A DNA stretch of 59,480 bases, taken from assembly GCA_021298215.1 (NCBI GenBank), contig JAJTEE010000012.1, positions 1-59,480 of the forward strand, read 5' to 3'. The stretch's first letter is position 1, and each line of letters begins with the position of its first letter. Of this stretch, positions 23,929-33,631 are shown in pieces. The notes below the pieces were generated by a model, which saw only the letters and a list, made by a program, of their open reading frames with translations, was not told the origin of the DNA and did not search any database. The position numbers were made by a program, and so were the translations under genes. Source of the DNA: Alphaproteobacteria bacterium (GTDB lineage Bacteria; Pseudomonadota; Alphaproteobacteria; Paracaedibacterales; CAITNM01).

Positions 23929-25773
23929 ATGCAATATTTTCTTTTTATTATTTTTTTTCTGAACAGTTTTCTGCTGTGTGGGCAAGAGCAGAATGTTGGC
24001 ACTACGCAGGAAGGTATTCATTATACTGTTGAATGGCCTAAGGATTTAGCTCCAGAAATAATCAAGCGTATAGAAAGTGTTTCAGTACTTTTAGAGCACC
24101 AATCTCGTTCTCCAGGATCTCTTGGGGGGCTAATGAAGCGTATTGAAAAAGACAAAATCTTATTAGAAAAAACCCTTCATTCGTTTGGATATTATGGTTG
24201 CAAGATAGACGTGAAAATGAATCTAGAGCGTTCACCTATATTGATAGAATTTATGTGTGATCTCGGCCCTCTTTATACAGTTAGCAAGATACAGTTAGAC
24301 AATGTAGGCGAGACGGACTTGCCAGCTCTTTCTGTAGATTTGAGTGATTTAGTCGGCCTTACAAGAGGAGATGTGTTGATCGCAGAAAATGCTCAAAAAA
24401 GTAAGGTAATCCTCAAAAAATATTTTGCACAAAGTGGTTATCCTTTTGCTGAAATTGATGAGCCAGAAGGTAGTATCGACCATTCTTCATTTTCTGTTGT
24501 TTTAATTTATCCTGTTGATCTTGGAAAACGAGCAGTGATCCTGGATTCCGAAATCGAGTCTACAGGAAACCTAAACCGTGATTACATTAAAAATCGATTG
24601 TTTTGGAACAAGGGAGATGTTTATGATAACAGGGTTGTTGAGCGTACGAGAAGGCAGCTGAGCCAGACAGGGTTATTTGATAATATTGTGGTAACCCCTA
24701 AGCTGGTAGAGAATAGTGTTTTAGAAACAGCAACAGAACAACCAGTAGTGATGCACGTAAAAGCAACCGAAGCTCCACCGAGAGCCGTGACAGCTGGTGT
24801 GCATTATGCCACTTCGCAAGGGGGGGAAGCTCGCTTCTCTTGGAATCATTATAATTTAGCTGGAGGAGGAGAAAATTTAGGAACAGCTCTACGGTTTTCA
24901 ACTGTTCGTAGCAAAGCGCGCCTTTATTATAATATGCCAGACTTTGGTGCTCCCAAACAAACGTTGAAAAATGAAACGTATGCAATGAAAGAAAATACAA
25001 GGGCTTATAAAAGTAATACTTTATCGTTATTAAGTAAAATTGAGCGCCAATTTAACGATATTTTTTCTGGTTCACTTGGTTTAAGTGGAGAAACTGGCAA
25101 TGTCATATCAAAAACAACTGATAAGAAAAGTAAGGAAAGCTTGTTAGGAACTCCAATAGAAATAGGTGTAGATACATCAAACGATTTGTTAAATCCAACA
25201 CGAGGATTTCGTATAAATGGGAATGTGACTCCTTATGGTGGGAGCTTAGGGTCAAGTAAGGGCATGCTTATTGGTCAAGCGAGTGCGAGTTTATATATTC
25301 CTTTTCGAACGAATAGTTTAGATGAAGATATGGGGGTGCTTGCTTCGTTCGTGAAATTTGGCACGATTAGAATTCGCAATTTTGATGATTTGCCACCAAA
25401 TAAGCGTTTTTATGGTGGTGGTAACGGCTCAGTGCGTGGTTATGGATATCAGTTGATTAGTCCTGTTGATCAAAATAGAGTACCACTCGGGGGGGAATCA
25501 TTACTAGAATTTGGTGGAGAGTTGCGTTATCGTTTTACAGAAACTATAGGGGGCGTTGCCTTTCTGGAGGCAGGATCTGTTTCTCAGCGTAAGTTGCCTA
25601 GCTTTGGTCAAAAGCTGCTCTGGGGTACAGGTTTTGGGGTTAGATATTATACGGCATATGCACCTGTTCGTGTTGATATAGCATTTCCTTTGAAGAAGCG
25701 TAAAATACCAGGAGCTAAAAGATCTTATGATCGCGCGTATCAGTTTTATGTAAGCGTTGGGCAGGCATTTTAA
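23929..25773 (+). CDS. tamA: TamA, outer-membrane Omp85-family protein
   Basis: TamA works with TamB to place proteins, and probably lipids, in the outer membrane. ATG 23929 gives a signal peptide (MQYFLFIIFFL, cleavage near CGQEQ); the TTG six nt earlier is less likely. The 614-residue protein has POTRA-like repeats in the first half (for example the strand RRQLSQTGLFDNIVV near 242-256) and an Omp85 barrel in the second half, with the L6-type motif VRGYGYQ (near 505) and the final strand YQFYVSVGQAF ending in an aromatic residue as the barrel-insertion signal requires. It shares one base with tamB (TAATG). Confidence 0.9.
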   Translation: MQYFLFIIFFLNSFLLCGQEQNVGTTQEGIHYTVEWPKDLAPEIIKRIESVSVLLEHQSRSPGSLGGLMKRIEKDKILLEKTLHSFGYYGCKIDVKMNLERSPILIEFMCDLGPLYTVSKIQLDNVGETDLPALSVDLSDLVGLTRGDVLIAENAQKSKVILKKYFAQSGYPFAEIDEPEGSIDHSSFSVVLIYPVDLGKRAVILDSEIESTGNLNRDYIKNRLFWNKGDVYDNRVVERTRRQLSQTGLFDNIVVTPKLVENSVLETATEQPVVMHVKATEAPPRAVTAGVHYATSQGGEARFSWNHYNLAGGGENLGTALRFSTVRSKARLYYNMPDFGAPKQTLKNETYAMKENTRAYKSNTLSLLSKIERQFNDIFSGSLGLSGETGNVISKTTDKKSKESLLGTPIEIGVDTSNDLLNPTRGFRINGNVTPYGGSLGSSKGMLIGQASASLYIPFRTNSLDEDMGVLASFVKFGTIRIRNFDDLPPNKRFYGGGNGSVRGYGYQLISPVDQNRVPLGGESLLEFGGELRYRFTETIGGVAFLEAGSVSQRKLPSFGQKLLWGTGFGVRYYTAYAPVRVDIAFPLKKRKIPGAKRSYDRAYQFYVSVGQAF

Positions 25774-28700
25774 TGGGCAATCGCTTTTTTAGAAAATTTC
25801 TTATATTTGTAGCGATACTTGCTTTGGTGTGGCAGGGGCTACAATTTTCAAGCATGCAAAAATTTTGCATTGAATTCCTAATCAATAGTTTTTCTTCATA
25901 CAAGGTTTCTTCAATTGAAATGAAGGCTACTAAGAAATTTCCTTTGTGTGCAGAAATCCAAGATATTACTTTGGTCAAGAGCCATGGACCTGAATTAATT
26001 CTTAAAAATGTCAGTTGCGATTTTTCGAGTTTTTTCAAAAAAGGTGTTTCTGTAAATATTGAACACTGCAAAATTATTTCTTCTTCCTCTTCTTTAAACT
26101 TTGATTTTAGTAAAATCTCTCCAGCCACAGTCGGTTATTTTCTACATGGATTGGCTAATAAGCTAGAGTATTTTTCTTCGATCAAAATAAATCACTTAAG
26201 TGCTTGCGATAAGGAAATTTTTTTACAGTTAACACGGCAAGGAATGTCGTGGGCGACAATTATAATGCATAAAGGAGAGCCTTTAGAATGTTTGCTTACT
26301 CAAGAAGGGGATATTTCTTTACTAAAGGTAGATGGTTTGTGGGAAGGAAAAAAAATATGGTCAAACGCTGAAATCAATGATCGCAGCATTGATCTAGCTT
26401 TGAAAATAGATATTTCCTCTTTAGCAAATCAATCGGTTGTGAATTTTCTTGGAGAAGGTGTTAATTTATCCTTACGCTTAGAAAAATTTTCCTACTGGCA
26501 GGTCCAGCATTTAAAAATCGAAACCTCTAAAGGGCATTTGTTGCAAGGAAACTGTTTACAAAAAAAAGGAAAGTTAGAGGGAGATTTTATATGGGATATG
26601 CCTTTGATTGGTTACGAGAAAACTGCTAAATGCTCTATTCTAGTAGGAGGGTCTGCAGACAGACCCGTCATTAAATGGGCTTTTGATAAAGAGTTAGCTT
26701 CATTTGAAGATATATCTGGGGAGTGTGTATTAATTAATGATAATCACCTTAAACTCTCAGGAATTCTTCAACGGGACTTAAAAAATACGGCTTCGGTGAA
26801 AATAGATGTTTTCCTTAGTCCATTTTTGGTGAATGGTAATATTTCGATTCTTTCACCTGATATACATAAATTACTTCATTTGTTTTGGCCTGACGCAAAG
26901 GGCAGTCTGAATTTTAATGCAACTTTTGAGGATGTTAGTTCACTTGAAAGAGGCCATGTTGTAATTGAGGGGCAGGGTGCGCTTTCCGATACAGATTTTC
27001 ATGTTTCTATTAATATAAAGGCAGTCCTTCATAATGGCTTAGGAAATGGAGAGCTGCATTTGAAAAATGGTCGTTATAAGGGCTCTACAATCAATGCTGA
27101 TTTATCGTTTGCTAGCGAAAATGAACAAATTAAAATTGAAATTTTAAAAGTACAAATTCAAGATATGAGATTCGGGCTTGTGAAGCCTGCAGTCTATAAT
27201 TTTGATAATGGTCTTTCAAAAGCACAAATACAATTTTACGACGGAATTTTAGATATTGAGCAATTAAAATTTGGTGATGCTTTACAGGATACAGTTGGGA
27301 TAATTAAGTTTAAAAATATTCAGTTACATAAATTAAACACTTTCTTTGATAGATATAGTTTTGCCGGTGTTTTAAATGGCTATTTGCAAAAGCATGAAGG
27401 TGCACCATTATCTGCAAGACTTAACCTTTCAAAAGGTTTCTTGAAACAATCTCAAGATGGCCATGTGTATCAAGTCTTAAATGGTTTAAATGCTATTTTT
27501 GAAGCAGAATGTAAAGATGCAACTTGGAATTGGAGTGCTAATATAAAAGATCAAGATAAAATTAATCTTGAAACTAAAGGAAAATTAGATACAAATTCGT
27601 TGCAGCTTGATGCTTTTGTTAAAGGATTAGTCAGACTTAAATTAGTAACAGATTGGCTGGCGACCGATGATCGGATTTTTGGGGATGTAACCATTGATTT
27701 GCGTGCGGTAGGGCAGCTGAATAGTCCTGAATTAAAAGGAATGGTTAACGTTGATAATGGGCTGTATGAGCATAGTGAAGTTGGCACCTTTTATCAAAAT
27801 ATTACGATTAGAACAAAAGCTGAGGGAAAAAGATTAGTTGTTACACGCTTTGATGCGCATGATGTGACAAAAGGCGTTGAGCCAGGTGTTGGTGAACTTC
27901 GTGGAGAAGGATGGATTGATTTTTCAGAACTTTTGTCTCCTGTTTTTAATGTGCCTTTACACCTTTCTCATTTACGTATTGCTCAACATGATGGATTTAA
28001 AAGTGACGCTACTGGTACGTTAATTATCGCCGGGAAAGGGGCTGAAGTTGGCTGTAAAGGTGAGGTAACCCTAGAAAATGCCCATTATTATCTTGAAACA
28101 TCAGTAGAAACAAAAGTACCACGAATTGTTGATAAGCAAGAAAAAGAAATTCAAAAGAAGAAGGTTATTGAATATTCAACAGCTTTTCCGCTGGATATTT
28201 TGATACATGCTCCACCTGAATCTTTTAAAGTTACTGGTTTGGGAGCTGATACCGTATGGAAGGGTGATTTTTATGTACGTAAATCGATCGTAAATCCTTT
28301 CTTAGTGGGAACGGTTTATTTACATAAAGGTACGTTGGACATTTTAGGAAAAGTTCTACGCATTACCAAGGGAGAAATCACTTTTGTAGATACTGATCGT
28401 AACAACCCAAGACTTGATATTAAGGCTGTAAAAAAAATGGGTGACAATGTAACCGTAGCAATTGAAATAAGGGGTACGGGAGGTAACACTATTGTTGATT
28501 TTTCATCTATCCCCTCCATGCCTAAAGAAGAAGTATTGGCTTTGTTATTGTTTGGTAAAAAATTAGGGGAAGTTTCTGTTTTGCAGAGCGTGCAATTAGC
28601 CGAACTTGCTAATGCAGAAAGTAGTGGTCAAGGCTTTTTCGAAAAAATGCGTAGTAATTTTGGTTTTGATCAATTTGAGTTTACAACTTCTCACCATGGT

Positions 28701-28940
28701 GGTGCTTCATCGACTGATGAAGACGCGACTCCTCAAGAAAGAGCAGAAACAAAGACATCGCAAGCTGTGCGTATTGGAAAAGAATTTGGAAAAATTCAAG
28801 TGGCTATTGAACAAGGAGCAGGAAGCGAAACGAGCAAGCTAACTGTTTCCACGCCTCTTGGTAAGAATCTGGCGCTGCAAGGAGATGTAGGTGCAGCGCA
28901 AAACTCTGGAGTTGGTATTAGCTGGGTGAAACGTTATTAG
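25773..28940 (+). CDS. tamB: TamB, translocation and assembly module inner-membrane protein
   Basis: TamB is an AsmA-like long beta-rich protein anchored in the inner membrane that spans the periplasm to TamA. The 1055-residue product starts with an anchor (residues 8-23) and continues as repeated short beta strands throughout. The C-terminal DUF490 domain is clear: GTVYLHKGTLDILGK, ITFVDTDRNNPRLDIKA, and the conserved SSIPSMPKEEVLALLLFGK. It ends in a barrel-like GVGISWVKRY. The length is somewhat shorter than E. coli TamB. The 1-nt overlap with tamA supports coupled expression of the pair. Confidence 0.92.
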   Translation: MGNRFFRKFLIFVAILALVWQGLQFSSMQKFCIEFLINSFSSYKVSSIEMKATKKFPLCAEIQDITLVKSHGPELILKNVSCDFSSFFKKGVSVNIEHCKIISSSSSLNFDFSKISPATVGYFLHGLANKLEYFSSIKINHLSACDKEIFLQLTRQGMSWATIIMHKGEPLECLLTQEGDISLLKVDGLWEGKKIWSNAEINDRSIDLALKIDISSLANQSVVNFLGEGVNLSLRLEKFSYWQVQHLKIETSKGHLLQGNCLQKKGKLEGDFIWDMPLIGYEKTAKCSILVGGSADRPVIKWAFDKELASFEDISGECVLINDNHLKLSGILQRDLKNTASVKIDVFLSPFLVNGNISILSPDIHKLLHLFWPDAKGSLNFNATFEDVSSLERGHVVIEGQGALSDTDFHVSINIKAVLHNGLGNGELHLKNGRYKGSTINADLSFASENEQIKIEILKVQIQDMRFGLVKPAVYNFDNGLSKAQIQFYDGILDIEQLKFGDALQDTVGIIKFKNIQLHKLNTFFDRYSFAGVLNGYLQKHEGAPLSARLNLSKGFLKQSQDGHVYQVLNGLNAIFEAECKDATWNWSANIKDQDKINLETKGKLDTNSLQLDAFVKGLVRLKLVTDWLATDDRIFGDVTIDLRAVGQLNSPELKGMVNVDNGLYEHSEVGTFYQNITIRTKAEGKRLVVTRFDAHDVTKGVEPGVGELRGEGWIDFSELLSPVFNVPLHLSHLRIAQHDGFKSDATGTLIIAGKGAEVGCKGEVTLENAHYYLETSVETKVPRIVDKQEKEIQKKKVIEYSTAFPLDILIHAPPESFKVTGLGADTVWKGDFYVRKSIVNPFLVGTVYLHKGTLDILGKVLRITKGEITFVDTDRNNPRLDIKAVKKMGDNVTVAIEIRGTGGNTIVDFSSIPSMPKEEVLALLLFGKKLGEVSVLQSVQLAELANAESSGQGFFEKMRSNFGFDQFEFTTSHHGGASSTDEDATPQERAETKTSQAVRIGKEFGKIQVAIEQGAGSETSKLTVSTPLGKNLALQGDVGAAQNSGVGISWVKRY

Positions 28941-29124
28941 CTAGCGAGTGTGCAAGCTTTTGATTTTAGTCTTCGCCAGAAACTATTTTCCTCGTTGAAA
29001 AGCGGGGTCCAGTGAATAGAATCAATAATGATCCATTTGACTGGATCCTTCGCCGAGAAGACTAAAACTAAAAAGAGAGCTATTCATTATAAAAAGCACG
29101 CTGCGTTAGAGAGTAATTCTCTCC
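28941..29124. other. Convergent intergenic region between tamB and asd
   Basis: This 184-nt space holds the palindromic element described separately. I see no gene in it; short frames on both strands run through the palindrome, as is usual for such repeats. Confidence 0.6.
28964..29067. repeat. Candidate palindromic repeat element or structured RNA (104 nt)
   Basis: The outer arms TTTTAGTCTTC (28964-28974) and GAAGACTAAAA (29057-29067) are perfect complements 82 nt apart. Inside them GGGTCCAGT (29005-29013) pairs with ACTGGATCC (29040-29048) with one G-U pair. The block is richer in G and C than the surrounding DNA and sits between convergent genes. On the minus strand one frame runs through most of it (with WIIIDSIHW near the centre), and the other frames are also partly open, which recalls the palindromic elements of Rickettsia. 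It could also be a bidirectional terminator or a small RNA. Only this copy is visible here. Confidence 0.5.
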
Positions 29125-30162
29125 CTATGCTGCTTTTTGCTTATTTTTATACTCAATTAATAATTCTAGAATCTGCACAGCGTTTAAAGCTGCTCCTTTG
29201 CGTAAGTTATCAGAAACTACCCAGAATACTAAACCGTTAGGAGTAGACATATCTTGGCGCAAACGGCTTATTAATATGTCATCTTGGCCAACTACATCCA
29301 ATGGTGTTGCATAATCCATAGGATCCTCTGCATCCATAATTTGTATTCCAGGAGCGCATTGTAATAATTGCATAGCCTCATCTACTAAGAAGGGTTTTTC
29401 AAACTCAACGTGAACGGTAGAACAATGACCCACAAAGACAGGAACGCGAACGCAAGTAGAAGAAAGTTCAATGCGTGGGTCTAAAATCTTTTTAATTTCA
29501 TCGCTCATTTTAATTTCTTCTTCGGTATAGCCTGATTCCGTAAAAGCACCTATGTGTGGAATAAGGTTGTATGCAATGGGTCTCGTAAGTTTTTCAGCCG
29601 GTTTCGGGGTTCCTGTGAATAGGGATCTAGTTTGTTGATCGAGTTCTTCCATGGCTTCTTTTCCGGCACCAGAGACAGATTGATACGTCGAAACAACAAT
29701 GCGTTTTATTATGTTTTTAAGAGATAAGGGCTTTAGTGCTGCAGCAATTGGCACCAAAGCGCAATTTGGGTTAGCGATAATATTTTTATTTTTATAATTG
29801 GAAATACTTTCAGGATTTACTTCTGGGATAATTAGTGGAATTTTTGGATCTTGTCTAAAAAATGAAGTATTATCGATGACGGTGCATCCAGCTTTTGCTG
29901 CTTTTGGTGCATATTCAGCAGAGACCTTACCACCTGGTGAGAATAGCCCTACATCCACGGTTGAGAAATCAAAATCTTTAAGATCTTCAACAATTAAAAT
30001 GTCATCATCACCGAAGGATACTTTTTTACCTGTGGACTTATTAGAAGCTATTGCTTTGACTTGATTTGCTTTGAATCCTCGTTCAGCAAGCACGTTTAGC
30101 ATCACTCTTCCAACATTACCTGTTGCTCCCACAACTGCTATTTTTATGGTTGATTTATTCAT
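29125..30162 (-). CDS. asd: Aspartate-semialdehyde dehydrogenase
   Basis: The enzyme makes aspartate semialdehyde, the branch point to lysine, diaminopimelate (needed for peptidoglycan), methionine and threonine. ATG 30162 is chosen: GGAGG stands 5 nt before it and it overlaps the ftsW stop codon by one base. The 345-residue protein shows the NADP-binding GATGNVGR motif (12-19), the active-site Cys134 in NPNCALVPI, and RVPVFVGHC and HVEFEKP near 240-260. Placement after ftsW instead of in an amino-acid operon ties it to cell-wall synthesis. Confidence 0.95.
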   Translation of the reverse strand: MNKSTIKIAVVGATGNVGRVMLNVLAERGFKANQVKAIASNKSTGKKVSFGDDDILIVEDLKDFDFSTVDVGLFSPGGKVSAEYAPKAAKAGCTVIDNTSFFRQDPKIPLIIPEVNPESISNYKNKNIIANPNCALVPIAAALKPLSLKNIIKRIVVSTYQSVSGAGKEAMEELDQQTRSLFTGTPKPAEKLTRPIAYNLIPHIGAFTESGYTEEEIKMSDEIKKILDPRIELSSTCVRVPVFVGHCSTVHVEFEKPFLVDEAMQLLQCAPGIQIMDAEDPMDYATPLDVVGQDDILISRLRQDMSTPNGLVFWVVSDNLRKGAALNAVQILELLIEYKNKQKAA

Positions 30163-31307
30163 TATTCCTCCCAATCATGCATACCATGGCGTTTTCGCGT
30201 GAAAGCTAAAAGCATTCCGGTACAAATGGCTAAAGCAAGCATTGATGAACCGCCATAACTAATAAAAGGCATCGTCATTCCTTTTGTTGGGATAAGGTGT
30301 AATGAAGAGGCCATGTTAATAAACGCTTGCAACCCAAACTGTACTGTAAGGCCTGTTGCTCCTAGCAATATAAATAAACTTGAACTTTGCATGGAGCGTA
30401 TCATAAAACGCACCACGATGCTTGCAAAAATGCATACAATAAGTACACACATCCATAAGCCAAATTCTTCTCCAGTTACAGCAAAAACGAAATCTGCATG
30501 AGCATCAGGAACATTTTTTTTCACGATGCCTTCACCAGGACCTTTTCCAAAGAATCCTCCATGAGCAAAAGCAGCTAATGATTTTGTGATTTGGTACAAA
30601 TCATGAGTTGGATTGCCGGCAGCGGGGCCTAAAAATTGATCAACTCGTTTGGTGACATGAGGTAAGAAATAATACGCGCCAACTAATCCTATAATGCCGG
30701 ATGTAGCAAGCCCCACCATCCAAAAGATAGGCATACCGGCAATGAATAGTTGTCCAACCCAGGTTGCAACGATAACAACGGTCATTCCAAGATCTGGTTG
30801 GAGTAAAAGAAGGCCTACCACAATCCCTACAGTAATCATAGATAGAAGAATGCCTGGAAAAGATTCATCCTGCATCTTTTCAGCAATAAGCCATGCAGTA
30901 ATAACGGTGAGGGCTGGTTTAATAAATTCCGATGCTTGAATAGAGTTGCCAAAGACGAGGAGCCAGCGGCGCGCTCCTTTGACTTCAAGACCATAAAAAT
31001 AGGTGAAGAGTAAAAGAAGGATGCCAACAACATAAATTAATAAACTAAGCCGACGTATTCCCACCGGCGAGAGCAACGATACGCTAATCATGACGGCAAT
31101 TGTTGGGATTAAGAGAAGGACGTGGCGTTTGACAAAATAAAATGTGTCTAGGTTGAGTCTTTCAGCAACTGATGGGCTTGCTGCAAAACTTAGAAAGATA
31201 CCGATACCAATCAAGCTAAGCAATAACGAAAGAGCTAACCGATCAACGGTCCACCACCAGCGTCCAAGAACACTGTTATCTCGTCTTGAAAATGTAACAG
31301 GTGCCAT
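30162..31307 (-). CDS. ftsW: FtsW, septal peptidoglycan polymerase of the SEDS family
   Basis: FtsW polymerises lipid II at the division site with FtsI. The 381-residue protein has about ten membrane segments. The SEDS signatures are present: GNSIQASEFIKPA near 120-132, the large loop segment HGGFFGKGPGEG near 252-263, and the C-terminal GMTMPFISYGGSSML near 343-357. Its ATG overlaps the murD stop codon by one base and its own stop overlaps asd. The order murD-ftsW is that of the division and wall cluster; murG, murC and murB do not follow. Confidence 0.95.
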   Translation of the reverse strand: MAPVTFSRRDNSVLGRWWWTVDRLALSLLLSLIGIGIFLSFAASPSVAERLNLDTFYFVKRHVLLLIPTIAVMISVSLLSPVGIRRLSLLIYVVGILLLLFTYFYGLEVKGARRWLLVFGNSIQASEFIKPALTVITAWLIAEKMQDESFPGILLSMITVGIVVGLLLLQPDLGMTVVIVATWVGQLFIAGMPIFWMVGLATSGIIGLVGAYYFLPHVTKRVDQFLGPAAGNPTHDLYQITKSLAAFAHGGFFGKGPGEGIVKKNVPDAHADFVFAVTGEEFGLWMCVLIVCIFASIVVRFMIRSMQSSSLFILLGATGLTVQFGLQAFINMASSLHLIPTKGMTMPFISYGGSSMLALAICTGMLLAFTRKRHGMHDWEE

Positions 31308-32584
31308 TATGAATCAATCCTTTTAACAAGCTCTATAAACGTCTCACCACGATGCTCATAATCGCGAAATTGATCAAAGCTTGCGCATGCAGGTGATAAT
31401 AACACAACGGCGTTTTTTTCCTCTTTTGCATCAATGTATGCGTGAGAAATAGCTTTTTCAAGGGTGAAGCATTTTTCAATAGGTACTAAATCTTTGAGTG
31501 TTTCCGCAAAACGCTCTTGGGCTTCACCAATTAAATACGTCTTCTTGATGTGCGGAAAATACGAAGATAATGAATCAATGCCGTCTGTTTTTGCAACACC
31601 GCCCAGAATCCAAAATATGTTTTTTCCTAAATAGGTTTTTAAAGCTTTTTCGCAAGCATCAGCGTTAGTGGCTTTGCTATCGTTCACAAATTCGACGGAA
31701 TTAATGATTGCAATACGTTGCTGTCGGTGAGAAAGTCCTGGAAAGGTTTGAATGTGCTGCCATACTTTTTTAGGGTCTTGCAAAATATGATTCGTTGCAG
31801 CGAAAGCTAGAGCAACATTCTGCCAATTATGTCGCCCTTTTAAGTTTTGCAAGGTAGTGCAATCAAAGGTTAATTCTTTAAAGTGTAATGTGCCTTCTGC
31901 ATCAACATGAATATCAGCACGTGGGTTAATGGTTTCGCTTGCTATGGTTACATGGGGAATGTGTAGTTGCTGATTTATGTTGGTTGAATATTTATCGTCT
32001 ATAGCAAGGCATGCCCATTTTGCTGCATCAAACATGCGCTTTTTTGCATCTACATAATTCTCAATGGTTCCATGTCGTTCAAGATGATCAGGGGAGATGT
32101 TTGTCCATACGGTAACATCCAAATTGAGCCTGTGAGAAAGTTCGAGCTGATACGAAGAAAGCTCTAAAACGTACCAGCCATTTGTATCTAATTGTTCTAA
32201 AGAAAGAGCCGGAACACCAATGTTTCCGCCAACAGCTGTCTTTAATCCAGCTTCTTTCAAAATATGGCCAATGAGAGCAGTTGTTGTCGATTTTCCATTG
32301 GTACCGGTGATGCCGATGTATTTTGCTTGAGGGCTGCGTTTTTGCAAGAGATCTATATCGGTATAAATGGGAATATTATGTTGCTTTGCTGCTTGCGATA
32401 TAGGGTGTGATGGAGTAATGCCAGGGCTTTGCACGATCCCTATAACGTCTTCCCATTTGATATCAGGAATTTTGTTCTGATGATCATCATGAACAAGAAC
32501 CGCGTGACCGAGGGAAAGGAGGTGTTTTTCACTTTCCTTTCCGCTTCGTTCATAGCCTAAAACGACATATGTATTTTTATTCAC
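31307..32584 (-). CDS. murD: UDP-N-acetylmuramoyl-L-alanine:D-glutamate ligase
   Basis: MurD adds D-glutamate to the cytoplasmic peptidoglycan precursor. The 425-residue protein has the Mur-ligase ATP loop GTNGKSTTT (near 93-101), the ELSSYQLE stretch, the NISPDHLERHG motif near 164-174, GRHNWQNVALA near 249-259, and the C-terminal LLSPACASFDQFRDYEHRGE that marks MurD. It is the first gene of the murD-ftsW-asd operon. Upstream is a 64-nt gap to the substrate-binding protein genes on the same strand. Confidence 0.95.
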   Translation of the reverse strand: MNKNTYVVLGYERSGKESEKHLLSLGHAVLVHDDHQNKIPDIKWEDVIGIVQSPGITPSHPISQAAKQHNIPIYTDIDLLQKRSPQAKYIGITGTNGKSTTTALIGHILKEAGLKTAVGGNIGVPALSLEQLDTNGWYVLELSSYQLELSHRLNLDVTVWTNISPDHLERHGTIENYVDAKKRMFDAAKWACLAIDDKYSTNINQQLHIPHVTIASETINPRADIHVDAEGTLHFKELTFDCTTLQNLKGRHNWQNVALAFAATNHILQDPKKVWQHIQTFPGLSHRQQRIAIINSVEFVNDSKATNADACEKALKTYLGKNIFWILGGVAKTDGIDSLSSYFPHIKKTYLIGEAQERFAETLKDLVPIEKCFTLEKAISHAYIDAKEEKNAVVLLSPACASFDQFRDYEHRGETFIELVKRIDS

Positions 32585-32648
32585 AATGAAAACGACTACA
32601 TTAACTTAACTGGTACAATGCCTTTAAATATTTTAGCGTGCAAGAATT

Positions 32649-33608
32649 TTATACGTTGCTTGTTAAAACAATTTTAAGTTCAGCTGCAACCTTTTTATTT
32701 CCTTCGCCGCGTACAACGTTTGGATACTCCATTAACGTTGATGAGGCAGCGTCAGGATTTTTTAAAATATTTGCGATCATCTTACCAGCTTGGCGTCCAA
32801 GAGCGTATTGATCGGCACCAAGGGCTGCTAGTGCACCTTTTTGCAAGCAATCTAAATCACTAACAAGAACAGGGATATTTTGTAATTTTGCAATAGCTAC
32901 GATGCTATCAAAGCTGGCTAAGGCAGTGTTGTCGTTATTAATGAAAATAGCATCAACTTTATCAAGCAAGGATTGCGTTGCAGCACTTACATCGCTTGTG
33001 CGACTTGCTGTTGCAAAGATGATTTCAATATTCTGTTCTTTTCCGGCTTTTACCATTTCTTCGTTTAACACAACCGAATTTGCTTCGCCTGGATTATAAA
33101 TAACGCCTAGCTTTTTTAGGTTGGGTAATAATTGTTTGAAGTACGTAAATTGCCTCGAAGCACTTACATAGTTTGATACGCCGGTGACGCCTTTTTCTGG
33201 TTTTTTGTCAGACGTAATAAGTTTTGCTGTAACGGGATTTGTTACCGAAGCAAAAACTAGTGGAATGTCGTTTCCTGATTGTTGAACTGCTTGAAGTGCT
33301 GCCTGAGCAACTGTTGTGCCGATTGTAACAATAACGGCTGCATTATCGCCAATGAGTTTTTGGGCAATTTGCGTTGCTAAGGAAGGGTTTCCCTGAGCAG
33401 ATTGATAATCCCAGTTGATTTCATGAACACTTCTAAGTCCTTGTGCGGCGAGTTCATCTTGAATACCTTTTTTTGTTTGGTCTAAGGCAGGATGTTCAAT
33501 AACTTGGATAACACCGATAAGAGGCAACTTTTTTTGATTTGAGGTGTTTTTCCACCAAAGGCCGAGCCCGGTAAGAGTAAGAGCAATAAAAAATACAACT
33601 TTATTCAT
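32649..33608 (-). CDS. ABC transporter substrate-binding protein (TrpX/DUF534 type), copy 1
   Basis: The 319-residue protein has an N-terminal hydrophobic anchor or signal (residues 3-19) and then the family core: PLIGVIQVIEHPALDQTKKGI, NPSLATQIAQK, NPGEANS (near 196-202), and the GRQAGKMIANIL segment near the end. Members bind small aromatic or nucleoside-like ligands; some are linked to tryptophan uptake. No Cys lipobox is seen. No permease or ATPase gene is adjacent, so the rest of the transporter must be elsewhere. It is a tandem paralogue of the protein encoded at 33632-34531. Confidence 0.85.
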   Translation of the reverse strand: MNKVVFFIALTLTGLGLWWKNTSNQKKLPLIGVIQVIEHPALDQTKKGIQDELAAQGLRSVHEINWDYQSAQGNPSLATQIAQKLIGDNAAVIVTIGTTVAQAALQAVQQSGNDIPLVFASVTNPVTAKLITSDKKPEKGVTGVSNYVSASRQFTYFKQLLPNLKKLGVIYNPGEANSVVLNEEMVKAGKEQNIEIIFATASRTSDVSAATQSLLDKVDAIFINNDNTALASFDSIVAIAKLQNIPVLVSDLDCLQKGALAALGADQYALGRQAGKMIANILKNPDAASSTLMEYPNVVRGEGNKKVAAELKIVLTSNV

Positions 33609-33631
33609 GGGTTTTATCCTAACTAAATGGT

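Noticed and set aside
28964..29067. 6S RNA
   Set aside because: The nested stems and a GAGAAG-x-C tract suggested it, but the element is much shorter than a 6S RNA and lacks its long closing stem and large central bubble in a recognisable form. It is listed only as a palindromic element.
28940..29240. Small protein gene on either strand between tamB and asd (for example a frame starting at 29028)
   Set aside because: The frame runs through the palindrome and into the asd gene, has no ribosome site, and shows no protein-like pattern.
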